Source: Agrocybe praecox
Lineage: Eukaryota > Basidiomycota > Agaricomycetes > Agaricales > Agrocybaceae
Length of the DNA stretch: 64,000 nt
NCBI GenBank assembly: GCA_964017145.1
Contig: OZ024845.1
Location: 1,488,001-1,552,000 of the forward strand
Direction of reading: 5' to 3'
The translations under genes were made by a program, and so were the position numbers. Under the pieces are notes generated by a model that saw nothing but the letters and a program-made list of their open reading frames with translations, was not told the origin of the DNA and searched no databases. Positions within the stretch are counted from its first letter, which is position 1, and the number at the start of each line of letters is the position of its first letter. Of the stretch, positions 11,813 through 22,856 are shown piece after piece.

Positions 11813-13050
11813 ATGCCTGTAACCCGCAACATCAATACCCATCCCCACCCCGGACGCTCTGGAACTAGATACTCAGCCATGTATGGCGGTAAGTTGTCCT
11901 CACAGCCATCTTATATTGCATTGAAGCTTGATCTATATAACTGCAGGTCACAAGCGTGCCGGCACTCCGACATCCACAGAGACTGTGCCAACCATTATCG
12001 TTCCTGCTCAAGTTTTTCCTCAGCCAGACTTGTCACCCACCGACTTGGATGAACTCGAAATTCCCTATGAAAGCGATGTGCCCCTCAGTCGTTCTTCGAA
12101 ACCTAACCACATTCCTCGCCCTCGCAATGCGTTCATTTTTTTCCGCTCAGCATTTCTATCCCGTGCTACCGGTGGCGAAACAAAGCAGCAGAATCTCAGC
12201 AAGCAAGCTGCAGCACTCTGGCATACCTTAAGCAAGGGGCAAAAGGCACCTTACGAGCTCTTAGCAAAAATAGAGAAAAAGGAACATGCTGAAAAATATC
12301 CAAACTACACCTATTGCCCCAACGGAAAATCCAAGTCGAAGTCAAAAAAACCTAAGGTTTCCACCAAATCTAAGGCAACTTCGACTCCCGAAAAAACTCG
12401 ATCATCACTCTCCCAGATAGCTCGATCTGCTTCACCCCGTTCATCCTCTTTGGTAGTCGATGCATGTGCAGCGCCCATTTCGAGGACGTCTAGGGTTGCT
12501 CGTGCTGCTGCCAGGCGTGCTGTCGAGCTCATAAACCGCACACCGCCGCCATCCCCTGTCAGCTCCCCTGCTCAATCCTCCAGTGGCGGAGATGACGACT
12601 TTGTTCCACTTTCTGAAATCCCTGATCTCGAATTGAATTCTGGTGGACAGGACGATGATATAGGGGTACGCCTCTTTCTACCGTACGATGGCACCAGCAA
12701 AGTCACTTATATTCACAATTTCTTTTCTATTCCAGCATGGGCTTGATGCACATCATCCGGACGATCCCTCCGACCAAGATCTCCTCCAAGATCGCAATGT
12801 CCCAGAACCAGAGTATGATCTTGTTTCTAAGACTTTGACCTCTGTTGGACGCAGTGTCCCGAATGACGACGCGTCTATAGATTTGGCATCGGACGAAGGC
12901 CTTTATTACAACGCACTGGGAGAAATCATCGCCCCTGACATATCCCATGTTCCAAAAGAAGACTGGACTACGGATGGCGAAATGTTGGCGGCCATGTCCT
13001 ACCTCAATCTCGATGGGTGTGCCTCAGTGTCTGTTCCTCCTTCCTTGTGA
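11813..13050 (+). CDS. HMG-box DNA-binding protein
   Basis: Probable sequence-specific transcription regulator. Three exons: a 25-residue first exon ending SAMYG, a central exon and a last exon starting HGLDAHH; donor GTAAGT/acceptor CTGCAG and donor GTACGC/acceptor TTCCAG keep the frame. The HMG box spans about residues 82-150, with the start IPRPRNAFIFFRSAF, the core KQAAALWHTLS and the end EHAEKYPNYTY, closest in style to the MATA_HMG class of fungal mating and developmental regulators (family knowledge). A Lys/Ser-rich basic stretch (KSKSKSKKPK) follows and may serve as a nuclear localisation signal. The C-terminus is acidic with Pro/Ser-rich segments. No mating-type genes (pheromone receptors, homeodomain pair) are adjacent, so a mating-locus role is not supported. 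Confidence 0.82.
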
Positions 13051-13776
13051 TTTATTCCGTTTTCTGCCCATCATATTCATTGCTCTTCAATTTATTCTAT
13101 CTTGGAACGACCATAGAATCTTTTAATCCCCAGCGTCGTTTATGCTGGCCTTTTTCTTCTTTTTCTGAATAAAAAAAAACTAACAACCTGTATAACCTAT
13201 TTTGTTTGCTACTCACATTTTCTATCAGCATTTAGCACATCGAAATGAATCCATGCACTTACTTATCACTCCCTATTAATTACTTGCTAGCAGTATATGC
13301 ATACATACTAACCCCACGCGTCATGTTCTTAAATTACTAAAACATTCTTAAACACAGCCATTTGTACTTTTACTTTCCACATACGCGGGCACGAAATACC
13401 GATAATTACACGATTTTGAATCCTGGACCTATGAAATATGCCAAGCCAATCCGAATTGATGTCGAACGCACTGTTGTGACAGAAAATGCCCGGCGTATGT
13501 TGTATACAGGCGCTCTTGCCTCCGTCCGTCCACCTCAGAAATCCCGAAAAACGTGTGTTGTGGACTAAATTCTCATACCTGTCATCAGCGAAAAGAAGCG
13601 CCTCCTGACAGTTACTACCACCATCCACGGGTTCAACAGACGAACGCTGTGCGGTTGCGCAGTAGGACCGTTTTCAGGTATATATTTATATCAAACTTTC
13701 CGAGTATCCGTATCCTGGATATCGCCCCCCTTCTCCCGCCCCGAGACTAGTCCATACCAGTAGTAGGAAGCGAAGA
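13051..13776. other. Intergenic region between HMG-box and EH-domain genes
   Basis: Contains the 3' flank of the HMG-box gene, an A-rich run near 13170, and the upstream region of the EH-domain gene. No supportable ORF or repeat. Confidence 0.4.
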
Positions 13777-16502
13777 ATGACCACCCAGACCGTCCTAGCG
13801 GCGTCTGCAGAAGAACTACAGCTCGCGAAAGATATCTTGGTCTTAACCAACTGCCATAACTCCGGCGCGCTCAGTTCTGATGCTGCTATCGACATCTTCA
13901 AGCGCAGTGGTCTTTCCTATACCGACTTGAGAGACATTTGGAACATTGCGGATAGGAATGGGTCCGGTGATTTGTCAGTGGATGAGCTCGCGGTGGCGAT
14001 TCGACTTATGGGCTGGGTTCAGGCTGGGGAGAAGCTGCAGGAGAGTTTGTCTGAGAAAGGTACGTCTGGCTTGTTTGATATCAGATTGATATGTATGTCA
14101 CTAGTCGTTGACCTTTCTGGTTTTTGAATAGCTGGACCTATGCCAAAACTAGAAGGGATAACTGAGCAGTCGCCACCCCCCTCACCGCCATCACAGCAGG
14201 CACAGAAGTTTCCACCTGTCAATCCAGAAGGTTTACTTCACTACAAGCGTTCCTTCTTGAAAGCAGGCCCCGTGAATGGGCTTATAGATGGTATGCAATC
14301 TTTGGAACTAACAACGAAATGTCGTCTCTGATGAACTTGTGGCTCAGATCACAAAGCTATGGATTTGTTCATGGCATCAAACTTGGCCTATAGTGATATC
14401 TGGAAAATTAAGTTCGTATATGGTTACCTTTTGATGAAGGACTTGATTAAAGAGGGTCTGGTTATAGCAAACTCGTCCATAAGTCTCATTCTGGCTCGCT
14501 GGATTTTCGCGAGTTTTCAGTGGGATTGTACCTTATACATGCACTCCGAGAGTGTCTCATTCCATCTGTGCCATTTTCTTTTCCTCAAGAAGTATACGAC
14601 CAAATTCCAGACCTGCAAGAAGATGGTTTTGGAAACCACTCGCCCCCCACGAGTTCTCGTTTGAATAGAAGAATGTCATCTATAGGACACGAGGCTAGCA
14701 AGCCCTCGCTTACACTAGGGCCTGCCATGCTTCGCGCTTCCAGCTCTCGTTCGTCAATCATAGAAAATTTGCAGACTTTAAAGCCTTGGACAATCACACC
14801 GGATGAGAAAGCGGAAGCCCGGCGACAATTTGAACAGGTTGATGTCGAACGCAATGGGTTTATAGCAGGAGACGGCGCTGCGAGGTTTTTCTTGACGTTT
14901 GGATTGTCGCCAGAGGACCTTACGCGGATATGGTACGGATTACACAGTGGTAAACTCTTTATTCGCCGCTGATTAATAAAAAAAAATAGGGCCCTCGCTG
15001 ACTTGAACCACGACAACCGCATGTCACTCGATGGGTTTGCAGTCGCCCTGCATCTAATAACACGCAGACTAGAAGGAGAGGAGCTTCCAGCCTCTATACC
15101 AATGTCCCTGCTGTCCCCTCAGCCTGAAGCTCCCAAGACACCTAAAATTATGGTTCCTAAATCACCGAATCCCATCGCCAAAAACAAGCCTCCTCCCCCT
15201 CCTCCAAAACGAAACCGATCCATGTCGACCAAGGGCCCGAATGGAATCATCTCACCCTCCAGTGTATCTTCGTCTCCGAGTCTTCCTAGTTCATTATCGA
15301 GATATACAACGCCATTATCACCTCCTCTACCACCCAAGTCTCCCATACCTCCCAGGACACATTCCTCATCTTTATCCGCTTCTCCTGTATTATATACACC
15401 AACCTCTTTACGAAAACCATCTAAAGAAACTCTATCACCCTTCGAAGACCATAATTCCCCCTCTTCCGGTTCGACCAGTGCCAGCCCAACGTTACGAAGA
15501 CAGACTCCTCCTGCATCACATCAACCCGACACTTCGAATATCGAGGCTCTCGAAGAATTCAAAAAAGAGACCGCTAGACTTTCCCTCCAGGTCGAAGGAT
15601 TACTCAGTCAACTTACCGCGCAGAACAGACTTAGGGATACAAACGAAGCTCTCAGGAACGAGAACGATACATTAAAGTCCCAACTGCGCGAGATGGAAAG
15701 AACGGTATCGGAAGTTCTCTCTGCAAATGACCTTCAGAGGCCTCAACAAGAGGATTATACACAAACAATCGACCGTCTCACTGCAGAACTGTCGAATAAA
15801 ATTACCCAATCCGAAGATGTCGAACGCATGTTAGCGGTCGTCACTCAGGAAGCTCAAGAGCTGCGTGTTTCCTTGCGAGAATCACAGCAAGCTTTGAGCA
15901 AGGAACAAGCGGAAGTCGAGGAACACAAACAAGTCATCAGCTCCCAAGGCAGTGTGATTGCTGAATTAAAATCACGATTATCCGACATGGGCAAAGCGAT
16001 GTCCCAACCATCATCGACGTCTGCCACGAATACGCGGGAACTGCGCATTTTGATCAGGGACGTGACGAAGGAGAACGATGCGCTTAAGAGCCAAGTCCGT
16101 GATATGGAGAAGTCTATGGAACAGATGCTTTTATCGACCAAATCACACGCTCTCTATGACGAAGTCGACAGGGAGAACAAACGGCTGAAGCGGCATGTAC
16201 AAGAGCTAGAGATGATTGCTACCCAGCTCCAGTCCAGAGGGTCTACTGCTGACCTGGAGAATCTCAAGAAGGAGAACCTACAGCTCAAGTCACAATTGAG
16301 AGACGATCAGAGCGCCATTACAGAGTTGCGCTCGTTGACGGATACTAAGATCTCGGAAATGCAACAGAAGATCGACAACATAACGCATGAAAATAACCGA
16401 CTCAAGATGGAGGCTCAGGCTGCCGCAAGGAACCATCCGCCAAGAGAGGACAACAGCATGCCGCCGCCTTCGTACGATGACTCTTTCGTTATCCCACCTT
16501 GA
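13777..16502 (+). CDS. EH-domain and coiled-coil endocytic protein (Eps15/Ede1-like)
   Basis: EH proteins bind NPF-containing partners and act as early scaffolds of clathrin-mediated endocytosis. Five or more exons encode three EH domains: EH1 (residues ~5-95, with EF-hand-type loop DRNGSGDLSVDE), EH2 (after SFLKAGPVNGLIDG; loop SHSGSLDFREF) and EH3 (after KPWTITPDEKAEARRQF; loop DLNHDNRMSLDGF). After these come a Pro/Ser-rich linker with a KPPPPPPKRNR SH3-type ligand and a long coiled coil from about EEFKKETARLSLQ to the C-terminus SFVIPP. Domain order matches Eps15/Ede1, but I see no C-terminal UBA or UIM, so identity with yeast Ede1 is not certain. The intron between EH1 and the linker and the one inside EH2 (donor AAGTTCGT) were set by domain continuity; the latter donor is weak. 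Confidence 0.85.
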
Positions 16503-16946
16503 CCTATCTATTTTTTATTCGTTCTGCCAATGTACCACCTATTATTGTTTATCTATTGCCACACACGTATTATGTATACCCTCGCGACACCTAATATATC
16601 GCAAAATGTTGTATTTATACTGTAATCCATCCATACAATCTTCACATAGAGAAACTATTGAACAAAAAGGAACAGTTTTCGATTTTCCTGATGGAAGAGA
16701 TAACGTATACAGACTAACTATGTACAAAAGACAAGTGGCTGGCTGCTAATGCTACAATGAATGATATGAACAATCCCGAATGACACTCCTTGAAGTAGGG
16801 TGGTTGAAAGCAAGACAGAAAGAATAACATAGAAAATAAAAGAATCGACGACCAATAAAAATAAAATAAACAACAGCAACAAAGCAGGTAGACAGCAATG
16901 AAGAACAAAAGGACACTTGAAAATTGGCTCTTCTAGCGGTTGATGG
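16503..16946. other. Convergent 3' region between EH-domain gene and RAD52
   Basis: AT-rich tail-to-tail spacer with A-rich runs at 16800-16890 on the plus strand. It should hold both polyadenylation regions. No gene seen. Confidence 0.45.
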
Positions 16947-19170
16947 TTATGATAATCGAGGTCTCTTCACATCTCCCCCGTTGCTTATGTCCAATGAGCC
17001 CAAAACTTGTCGTCCAGGGGGGCCCTGGTTTAAAGAAGCAACAGCTTGCTGAAGGCCCATGCCTGCTCTACCTCCTCTATAGTTGGAAGAATTTCTGACG
17101 AGAAAAAAATCAATATTGATAAAGTAGACAATCTGAGAGAGACAAAACAAACCCTATTGCTTCTGCAGGTCGTTTGAAACCAACACTCAGAGGAATGGCA
17201 CCATTCTCCTTGTTCAGTAAGTTCTGTCGAGAAAAAATTCAGCATGAATTATCAACGGGAAATTTCAAAAAAGAAACCAACGTACTACACCAGACGGGAA
17301 ATTGAAGCCACCCACAGATGGTGTTGGTGCACGCCTTACCCCTTCAGATGCAGTCGAAGATGCCACGGGTTGGTTTTGGTTTTGCTGAACAGGATTTGGA
17401 TTTGAACTCTGATTATGGCGGTTTTGGACGTATCGTTGATGCTGTTGCTGGGCAAAGGACGTGTTTCGCGTATTCTGGTTTGTTTGTTGAGCTACAGATT
17501 TTGGTGGGGGACGGTACATGGTCGCTGACGAAGAGGAATTAGTCGTAGAGCTAGTCGCCGATGTCTTCAAAAGTGAAGGAGGCTGCATTTGTCGAGGTGC
17601 ACTAACACTTGGTTTGGAAGCGGCGTTGTCTATGGGGTCACCTCTAAGTACGGCTTCCATGATTTCTTGCCGTGTCTTTGCAGCTGTAGGGTCGTTCTGC
17701 AAGCTTGACGGAGTTAATCTCCTACCAGAAGTATCTGCAGGATGTCTGGCAAAGGTTCCGCCATCGTCTTCGGCTTCCTCGCTAGCCAACAATCCTTCTT
17801 CATGGTCTATAGGTCTGCCCATATCCGTCTCAGTTTCTATGGGTCTGCCCATGTCAGCTTCATGTGCGTTCAAGATAGATGGACCCAAGTCAGCCAGGGC
17901 AAGGAAGGCGTCGTCTTCAGAGCCGAAACCGAAAGAATCGTCGTCTTCTGATCTTTCAGCCTTAACAGCGGGTCGAGCGATTTGATTTGATGCTTTACTT
18001 CCACTTGACTCTGCATCAGAGACTGAGTGACCAGCTTGGGGTTGTACTATGTCCGAGCGTTGGGGTTGTTGATGAAGTGGTGTAGTTATGGGCGTGTTGA
18101 GTCCATGAGGTGGATGCATAGGAGCTTTGCCTTTATTAGAGTTTGTAGAGGCGGCGCTGAGTTCAGAACGGATGTGAGCGGGAAGGGATGTCATTGAAGT
18201 AGCTTGATTTTGTTGGACAGGGAGGCGTGTAGGTGTAGCAACAGTGTTGTGGTTTGGATAAGAGGTTCTGGACATGTTCTGATTTGACGGTCCCGCCGTC
18301 GAAGATGAGTTGGTCGAGGTAATACTTATTTTGGCATCCTGAAATTCAATCCGCCTGTGAAGTTCCTCTTTATTGAATTTGGCCTACAAAATATGATCGT
18401 CTATATGTTATCCTGGTGAATAAAAGAAGACGAACGTACAGGTTCGAATTTGACTTTCACAACTTCTTGGGCATAACTTTTGTCGTACAAACAGTTACCC
18501 ATAACGTTACCAAAGTTTCTCAAAGCACGTTTAAGACCGTCAGTCACAGCCTCTTTTTTGCACTGATGGAAGTTTTGCTGTGAAATTTGCCTCGATAGGT
18601 CAAGGCATGCGGCCGTACCTTATCCAATGCAGCTCCTTTGCTTTTTGAATTCTCCAACATCCCATATCCAATATCCTCGTGGTAAACTCCATCCTTCAAC
18701 GTTACACGCATGAGCGCTGTGACGCCCACGTTATATCTCCTTGTCTCTTCATTATAGTCCGCAAAGTCCGTGTTCATGCTGACGATGCTCGAACTCCAAC
18801 CATTGAATCCAAAGACTTCATTCGCCAAATTTATAATCTTCCAGCCTTCGACATATGTCAACTTTGGCCCTCCTCCAGGTCCTGGTCGCTGGGAGATGTA
18901 TTCTGGTCCAAGCTTTTGGTTTAGTTTGACCTGCAAAGTCGCAATTTTCTTGGCAGTTTCTTCCGATATCGATTCGTTTGGATTAAAAGACGGTTGCGAA
19001 AAGAGGGAGAAGGAGTTTTGAGCGTATGGAGTACCATGCATCATGGGATTAAACGACATTGCTCCGTGGGTTACTAATGGTGAGTTGAACGAGGTATTGT
19101 GGGAGTCGAGCAGGTGGCCGCTAAATGCACCTGCCATGAGTAAAGGAGATTTAACCTCGCAGTGGCTCAA
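16947..19170 (-). CDS. RAD52: DNA repair and recombination protein Rad52
   Basis: Mediates Rad51 loading and single-strand annealing in homologous recombination. Five exons (19170-18619, 18562-18440, 18383-17286, 17223-17153, 17094-16947) give 663 residues in continuous frame. The conserved N-terminal ring-forming domain lies at about residues 60-230: ETAKKIATLQVKLNQKLGPEY, TYVEGWKIINLANEVFGFNG, YHEDIGYGMLENSKSKGAAL and KKEAVTDGLKRALRNFGN, the diagnostic Rad52/Rad22 signature. The C-terminal half is Gln/Asn/Ser-rich and low-complexity, ending VKRPRLS with a basic motif. A second in-frame Met (MAGAF, 19137) is an alternative start; the conserved domain does not decide between them. Confidence 0.93.
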
Positions 19171-19917
19171 ATATTTTATGCCTGAGCCCTGCTAGGGCGG
19201 CTTATGATAGTTGTTGCAGAGATTGAGGCAGGCCGCAAGATTGTATAAGGGAGGAATATGCGATAGACCCAATTCGAATTTCGGTAAGTCCCTCCAACGC
19301 GTTCAGGGAATCACATGATCGCGTCAAACTTCTCACAGTACTTCTGGAATCTGAGTGGGGACCCAGGCAGCGGGGACTCGTTCCCATGACCGACAAGTCA
19401 CTTAAGACTCGAGTCTCGGTTGTGCCTCCATTAGGCTCAAGATCTTACCTCTGGTAGACCAACCTGCTCAGTACCCGGATTCAAAGTAATGCTACGTGTT
19501 ATGCCGACTACTGTCAATTCTCGAACCGCCATCCTTCTTTATCCTTTTGGTCTTGTTTCTAATCCTCTTTTGTCTTCATCTCTAGAAGCTGTCTCGACTT
19601 GATCCTTCGGACACGGTCAATTAGATTTCTCTCGCACGGCACTTTTCGGCAATACTGCTGCTGTTATCGGGACGAAAAGGGCGTGAATCTCTCTTGAGTC
19701 TGCTGGGTTCGAGGTGTTACTCCCTCCGTCGTCATCAACTCCCGGGATCCTTGATCTTATCAGACTCCTTTGTTATTAAATCATCACGATAAAGCGTTGC
19801 ATCAACAGCTGGTTAACAAATTGTGCTTTCAATAGATCCGTCCTCAATCCTGTTTCTGCCTGTTCAGCTACCCGCACGACCTCTCCTGCTATTGACCACC
19901 ATTGTCGTATTCGTTCA
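19171..19917. other. Intergenic region between RAD52 promoter and beta-trefoil gene
   Basis: Upstream region of RAD52 plus the 3' flank of the small beta-trefoil gene. No supportable feature seen beyond these. Confidence 0.4.
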
Positions 19918-20540
19918 TTAAGATTGGAGAGGCTCAAAGGCCCACAAAGTTCTCGTTTTCTGGTTCCATCTCGAATCATCGTAAGCCTGTGTGTACAGAT
20001 AGTTAGCGTCAGCATAAAATGCGATAACGATAACGTACATTAGTCACTCCGTAGAGAACTGGATGGTCCGTATCAGTGAAATGATAAAATTCATTCCCGA
20101 CAGCAAAGCTAAGTCGGTCACATATAATCAGTATCAGGGAAGCAATTCGTAAACATAACGACTGACTCAACGGTGTATACATCTGGGTTGTTGACGTCAT
20201 GATTAACGAACACAAGGAATAGATCTGACTGCAGGGCAAGGCCAGTATACGTGGGGTGAAGATTAGATCCATCTGGAGCACAGTATTTTCGAACCCCGAC
20301 GTTTTCGAGGGCGTACCCAGATTGATTAGGGATGAACGTTGAACCTCCACTGTTAACAAAATAGGATCCGTCGGTACTGTACATTAGCGACAGGACTGAG
20401 ATGGGGATACTGACTTGATAAAAGGTATGTTCGCCTTCGATATTCGCAGCACCGACTATGCTATCGTTAACGACCGTCGCATACTTGTTGGTCTGGAAAT
20501 TCTTGAGGTGATAGAGGGTATCTCCTAGATTAAAACCCAT
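19918..20540 (-). CDS. Single-domain beta-trefoil (lectin-like) protein, frame disturbed
   Basis: Homologous along its length to each domain of the gene at 21574-22856: opening TLYHLKNFQTNKYATVVNDS, middle GYALENVGVRKYCAP and TYTGLALQ, then VYTV, FAVGNEFYHFTDTDHPVLYG, and the last exon AYDDSRWNQKTRTLWAFEPL. The repeated Trp/Gln-aromatic pattern and ~150-residue unit point to a ricin-B/mycocypin-type beta-trefoil, a fold used by mushrooms for carbohydrate or protease binding (inference; I could not fix the subfamily). No signal peptide, so probably cytoplasmic. Oddity: splicing the first intron where the paralogue does (65 nt, 20414-20350) puts TGG AGG TTC in place but then hits a stop because of an extra base nearby; only reading through the intron keeps the frame open. 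It may be a pseudogene or may have made its intron coding. Confidence 0.6.
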
Positions 20541-21573
20541 CTTGCTCTGTGTGTATAAAGTAGATGTGTGATGATTAGTCTGGCGTACAAACCCACGCGT
20601 ATTTATACCAATGTGAAGATTTGAAGAATAAATAATATACAAACAGAACTCATGATTTACTCAAGGCCAGACTATGTACCTCGACACCGGCCAACGCTTT
20701 CACCGGTTTAGTTAATCGCCTCAATAACATGATAACTTCTCTGCATGTATTAACCGCGACCATGGTAAATTCGTAAGAAAGTGTTCAGTTAACGGCCACA
20801 CAATGGTCTTTTTTTTCCTATCTGAGCCGTCTGCACACGAATCCGTATAATCTTCGTTCAAGCTGTGAAAAAAAAAAAAAAAAAAAAAAGGCTAGATTAG
20901 GTCGCTATATTCAGCAATTTGGCTGAGGGGAGATGTAGTCACATGCGCGTTAAAAAGTTGAGTGTCGCAGATCAGTGACCAGTCCTGTGATCTGTGGCGT
21001 CCGGTAATAGTCGAAAGCTCCTACTGCCCGATTTGGTCATGGAATTTCCAATGTTTTTAAACACATGCGATGGCGCAACAACAGAGATCCGGTTTATTCC
21101 TCCCTAAACGATAATTTGTTGGAACACTTCTACTCAAGCAAGGTTAACAACGTCAAACACTCAAGACATTTCTTATCTTATCGGCCCTTCCTATCTCCGT
21201 AGCTTTATTTTTTGGACTTGAGCGTGGCGTAGTATATCCCTTCTCAAGCCCTGAAGCCTTTTCACACCCCATTGGAAGAGTCGAAATCCAGAAGTTGGGT
21301 TGCGTTCACGCAGTACAAATTTCGGAGTGGACTGATTCGTGATGCGCATCAGCGAGCGTGCCCTTTATGACTTGGTAATTTAACTTCTCATATATATCGC
21401 ATATGTATGGTAGTTCAGAATATATTCAAATAACAACTTCTTTTTTTTTTCGTAGCATACTGTGAGTCTTAAGAAGTGCGCACTCGGAATGAGAGTCTAA
21501 TGGCGATGGGAAAGCGCACTTGGAACCTTGTGCTACTCGCCGGGATCGCCAAGTTTGAAGGTGAAGGTCAGCT
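20541..21573. other. Intergenic region between the two beta-trefoil genes
   Basis: About 1 kb containing the upstream region of the single-domain gene, a 22-A homopolymer and the 3' flank of the two-domain gene. No ORF with support. Confidence 0.4.
20868..20889. repeat. Poly-A tract (22 A)
   Basis: Uninterrupted run of 22 A on the plus strand. No retroelement-like coding sequence lies immediately before it, so it is listed only as a homopolymer. Confidence 0.9.
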
Positions 21574-22856
21574 TTAAGAAACCGGCAAGAGGACCCATTG
21601 AGTACGTCTCTTGTCGTTGAATGTGGGATTATTCGGGTCCGTATATGCCTACAATACATTTGAAGATTAGATCATACACACTTAGTCTCCAATGGTTAAA
21701 AATATGCAACATACGTCAGTTACCGCATACAAAACAGTTTGATCTGTATCAGTGAAGTGGTAGGTAGCACCGTTAGCCGCAAAGCTAAAAGTATTCATAA
21801 ACAGTCAGCGCTAAGTATGGAGTGAACAAATAATACTTCAAGGCATACTTGATGTAATAGAGACTGCTATTGGTGGCTTCCACGTCGACAAGAGTGACGA
21901 CAGCATTTGGTTGCATGGTGAGCCCAGTATATGTGTTCTGGATACTGTCTAGCGCTGGAGCACAATATTGCTCATTCCCGACATTCTGAAGGGAGTAACC
22001 CGCGCCGTCAAGATTGAATTTCCACTATTCAGACGAAGAGTTCTTAGCACCTGCTGTGTCCAGTGCAACAATCAAAAGGTGCATGCAAACCTGATAATTA
22101 TAGTCTGACTCTCCTGGAACAGCGGCCGACGGAGCTGCCGATGTACCATTTGCCGTAGCGTATCTTCCAGTATAAGTGTCTTTCAGGTAGTATGTCCTGT
22201 CTGGGTTGGGTAGACTGTAGCGGGAACGCTCCAGGATCCACTGGGTTCGCCTTTTGTCGTTGTACGTGGGATCACCGCCGGAATCTTTATATGCCTGTTG
22301 ACGCGTTCATACTTATCTGATAATCATCAGATGCTAAATAACTCGACGTACATCAGTAACAGCATACAGCACTGGCTGGCTTGTGTCCGTGAGATGATAG
22401 ATGTTGTTGTTTACATTGAAGCTATGATAAAGTGGTAGGAATATGTTAGATTTATGAATCTAGAAAAGTCCGGCGTATAGGTAGGCATACTTGATATTAT
22501 AGAGACTAGGGTCACTGGAATCCGGGCTAACAGATACAACATAAGGGTTTGATATCATAGTGAGGCCGGTAAACGTGTCGTAGGAATCGCCTGAGTTTGG
22601 AGAGCAGAATTGATGACTCCCTACATTTTGGATGGAGTAGGCCTGTCCATTCGGGATGAATCTCCACTGTAAAAATCGTAGCAGTCATATTCGTGATCAA
22701 GTACGCAAAAAGAAGAAACAATATAATGACCTGATACAAAAAGGAGGTTTCAACCCTGCTGGTGGCAGGAACTACAGTAGCGCCATTGACGGTCGCATAA
22801 GCTCCAGTATAAAAGTCTCGCAAGTAGTATGTAGCACCCGGGGGAAATAAACTCAT
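21574..22856 (-). CDS. Two-domain beta-trefoil (lectin-like) protein
   Basis: Two tandem ~145-residue repeats, each split by introns at equivalent points. Domain 1: GATYYLRDFYTGAYATVNG, YQ|WRFIPNGQAYSIQNVG, TFTGLTM, LYNIK, NIYHLTDTSQPVLYAVTD, then AYKDS...KRRTQWILERS. Domain 2: RTYYLKDTYTGRYATANG, YQ|WKFNLDGAGYSLQNVG, TYTGLTM, LYYIK, TYHFTDTDQTVLYAVTD, then AYTDPNN...KRRTQWVLLPVS and stop. The threefold aromatic pattern and QW ends suggest a beta-trefoil of ricin-B or related fungal type; binding target unknown. No signal peptide, as in many cytoplasmic mushroom lectins. The start is set at 22856 (MSLFPPG) because homology begins right after it; the frame stays open upstream through the 102-bp promoter repeats but that part has no homology. 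The intra-gene duplication and its retained introns show that the domain copied with its exons. Confidence 0.72.

Noticed and set aside
11632..11880. 82-codon minus-strand ORF over the HMG-box start
   Set aside because: Overlaps the first exon and promoter of the HMG-box gene; hydrophobic segment but no family.
11813..13050. HMG gene as a mating-type locus gene
   Set aside because: No pheromone receptor, pheromone or homeodomain pair nearby.
20868..20889. Poly-A tail of a retrotransposed gene or SINE
   Set aside because: No target duplication or element body found beside it; plain homopolymer.
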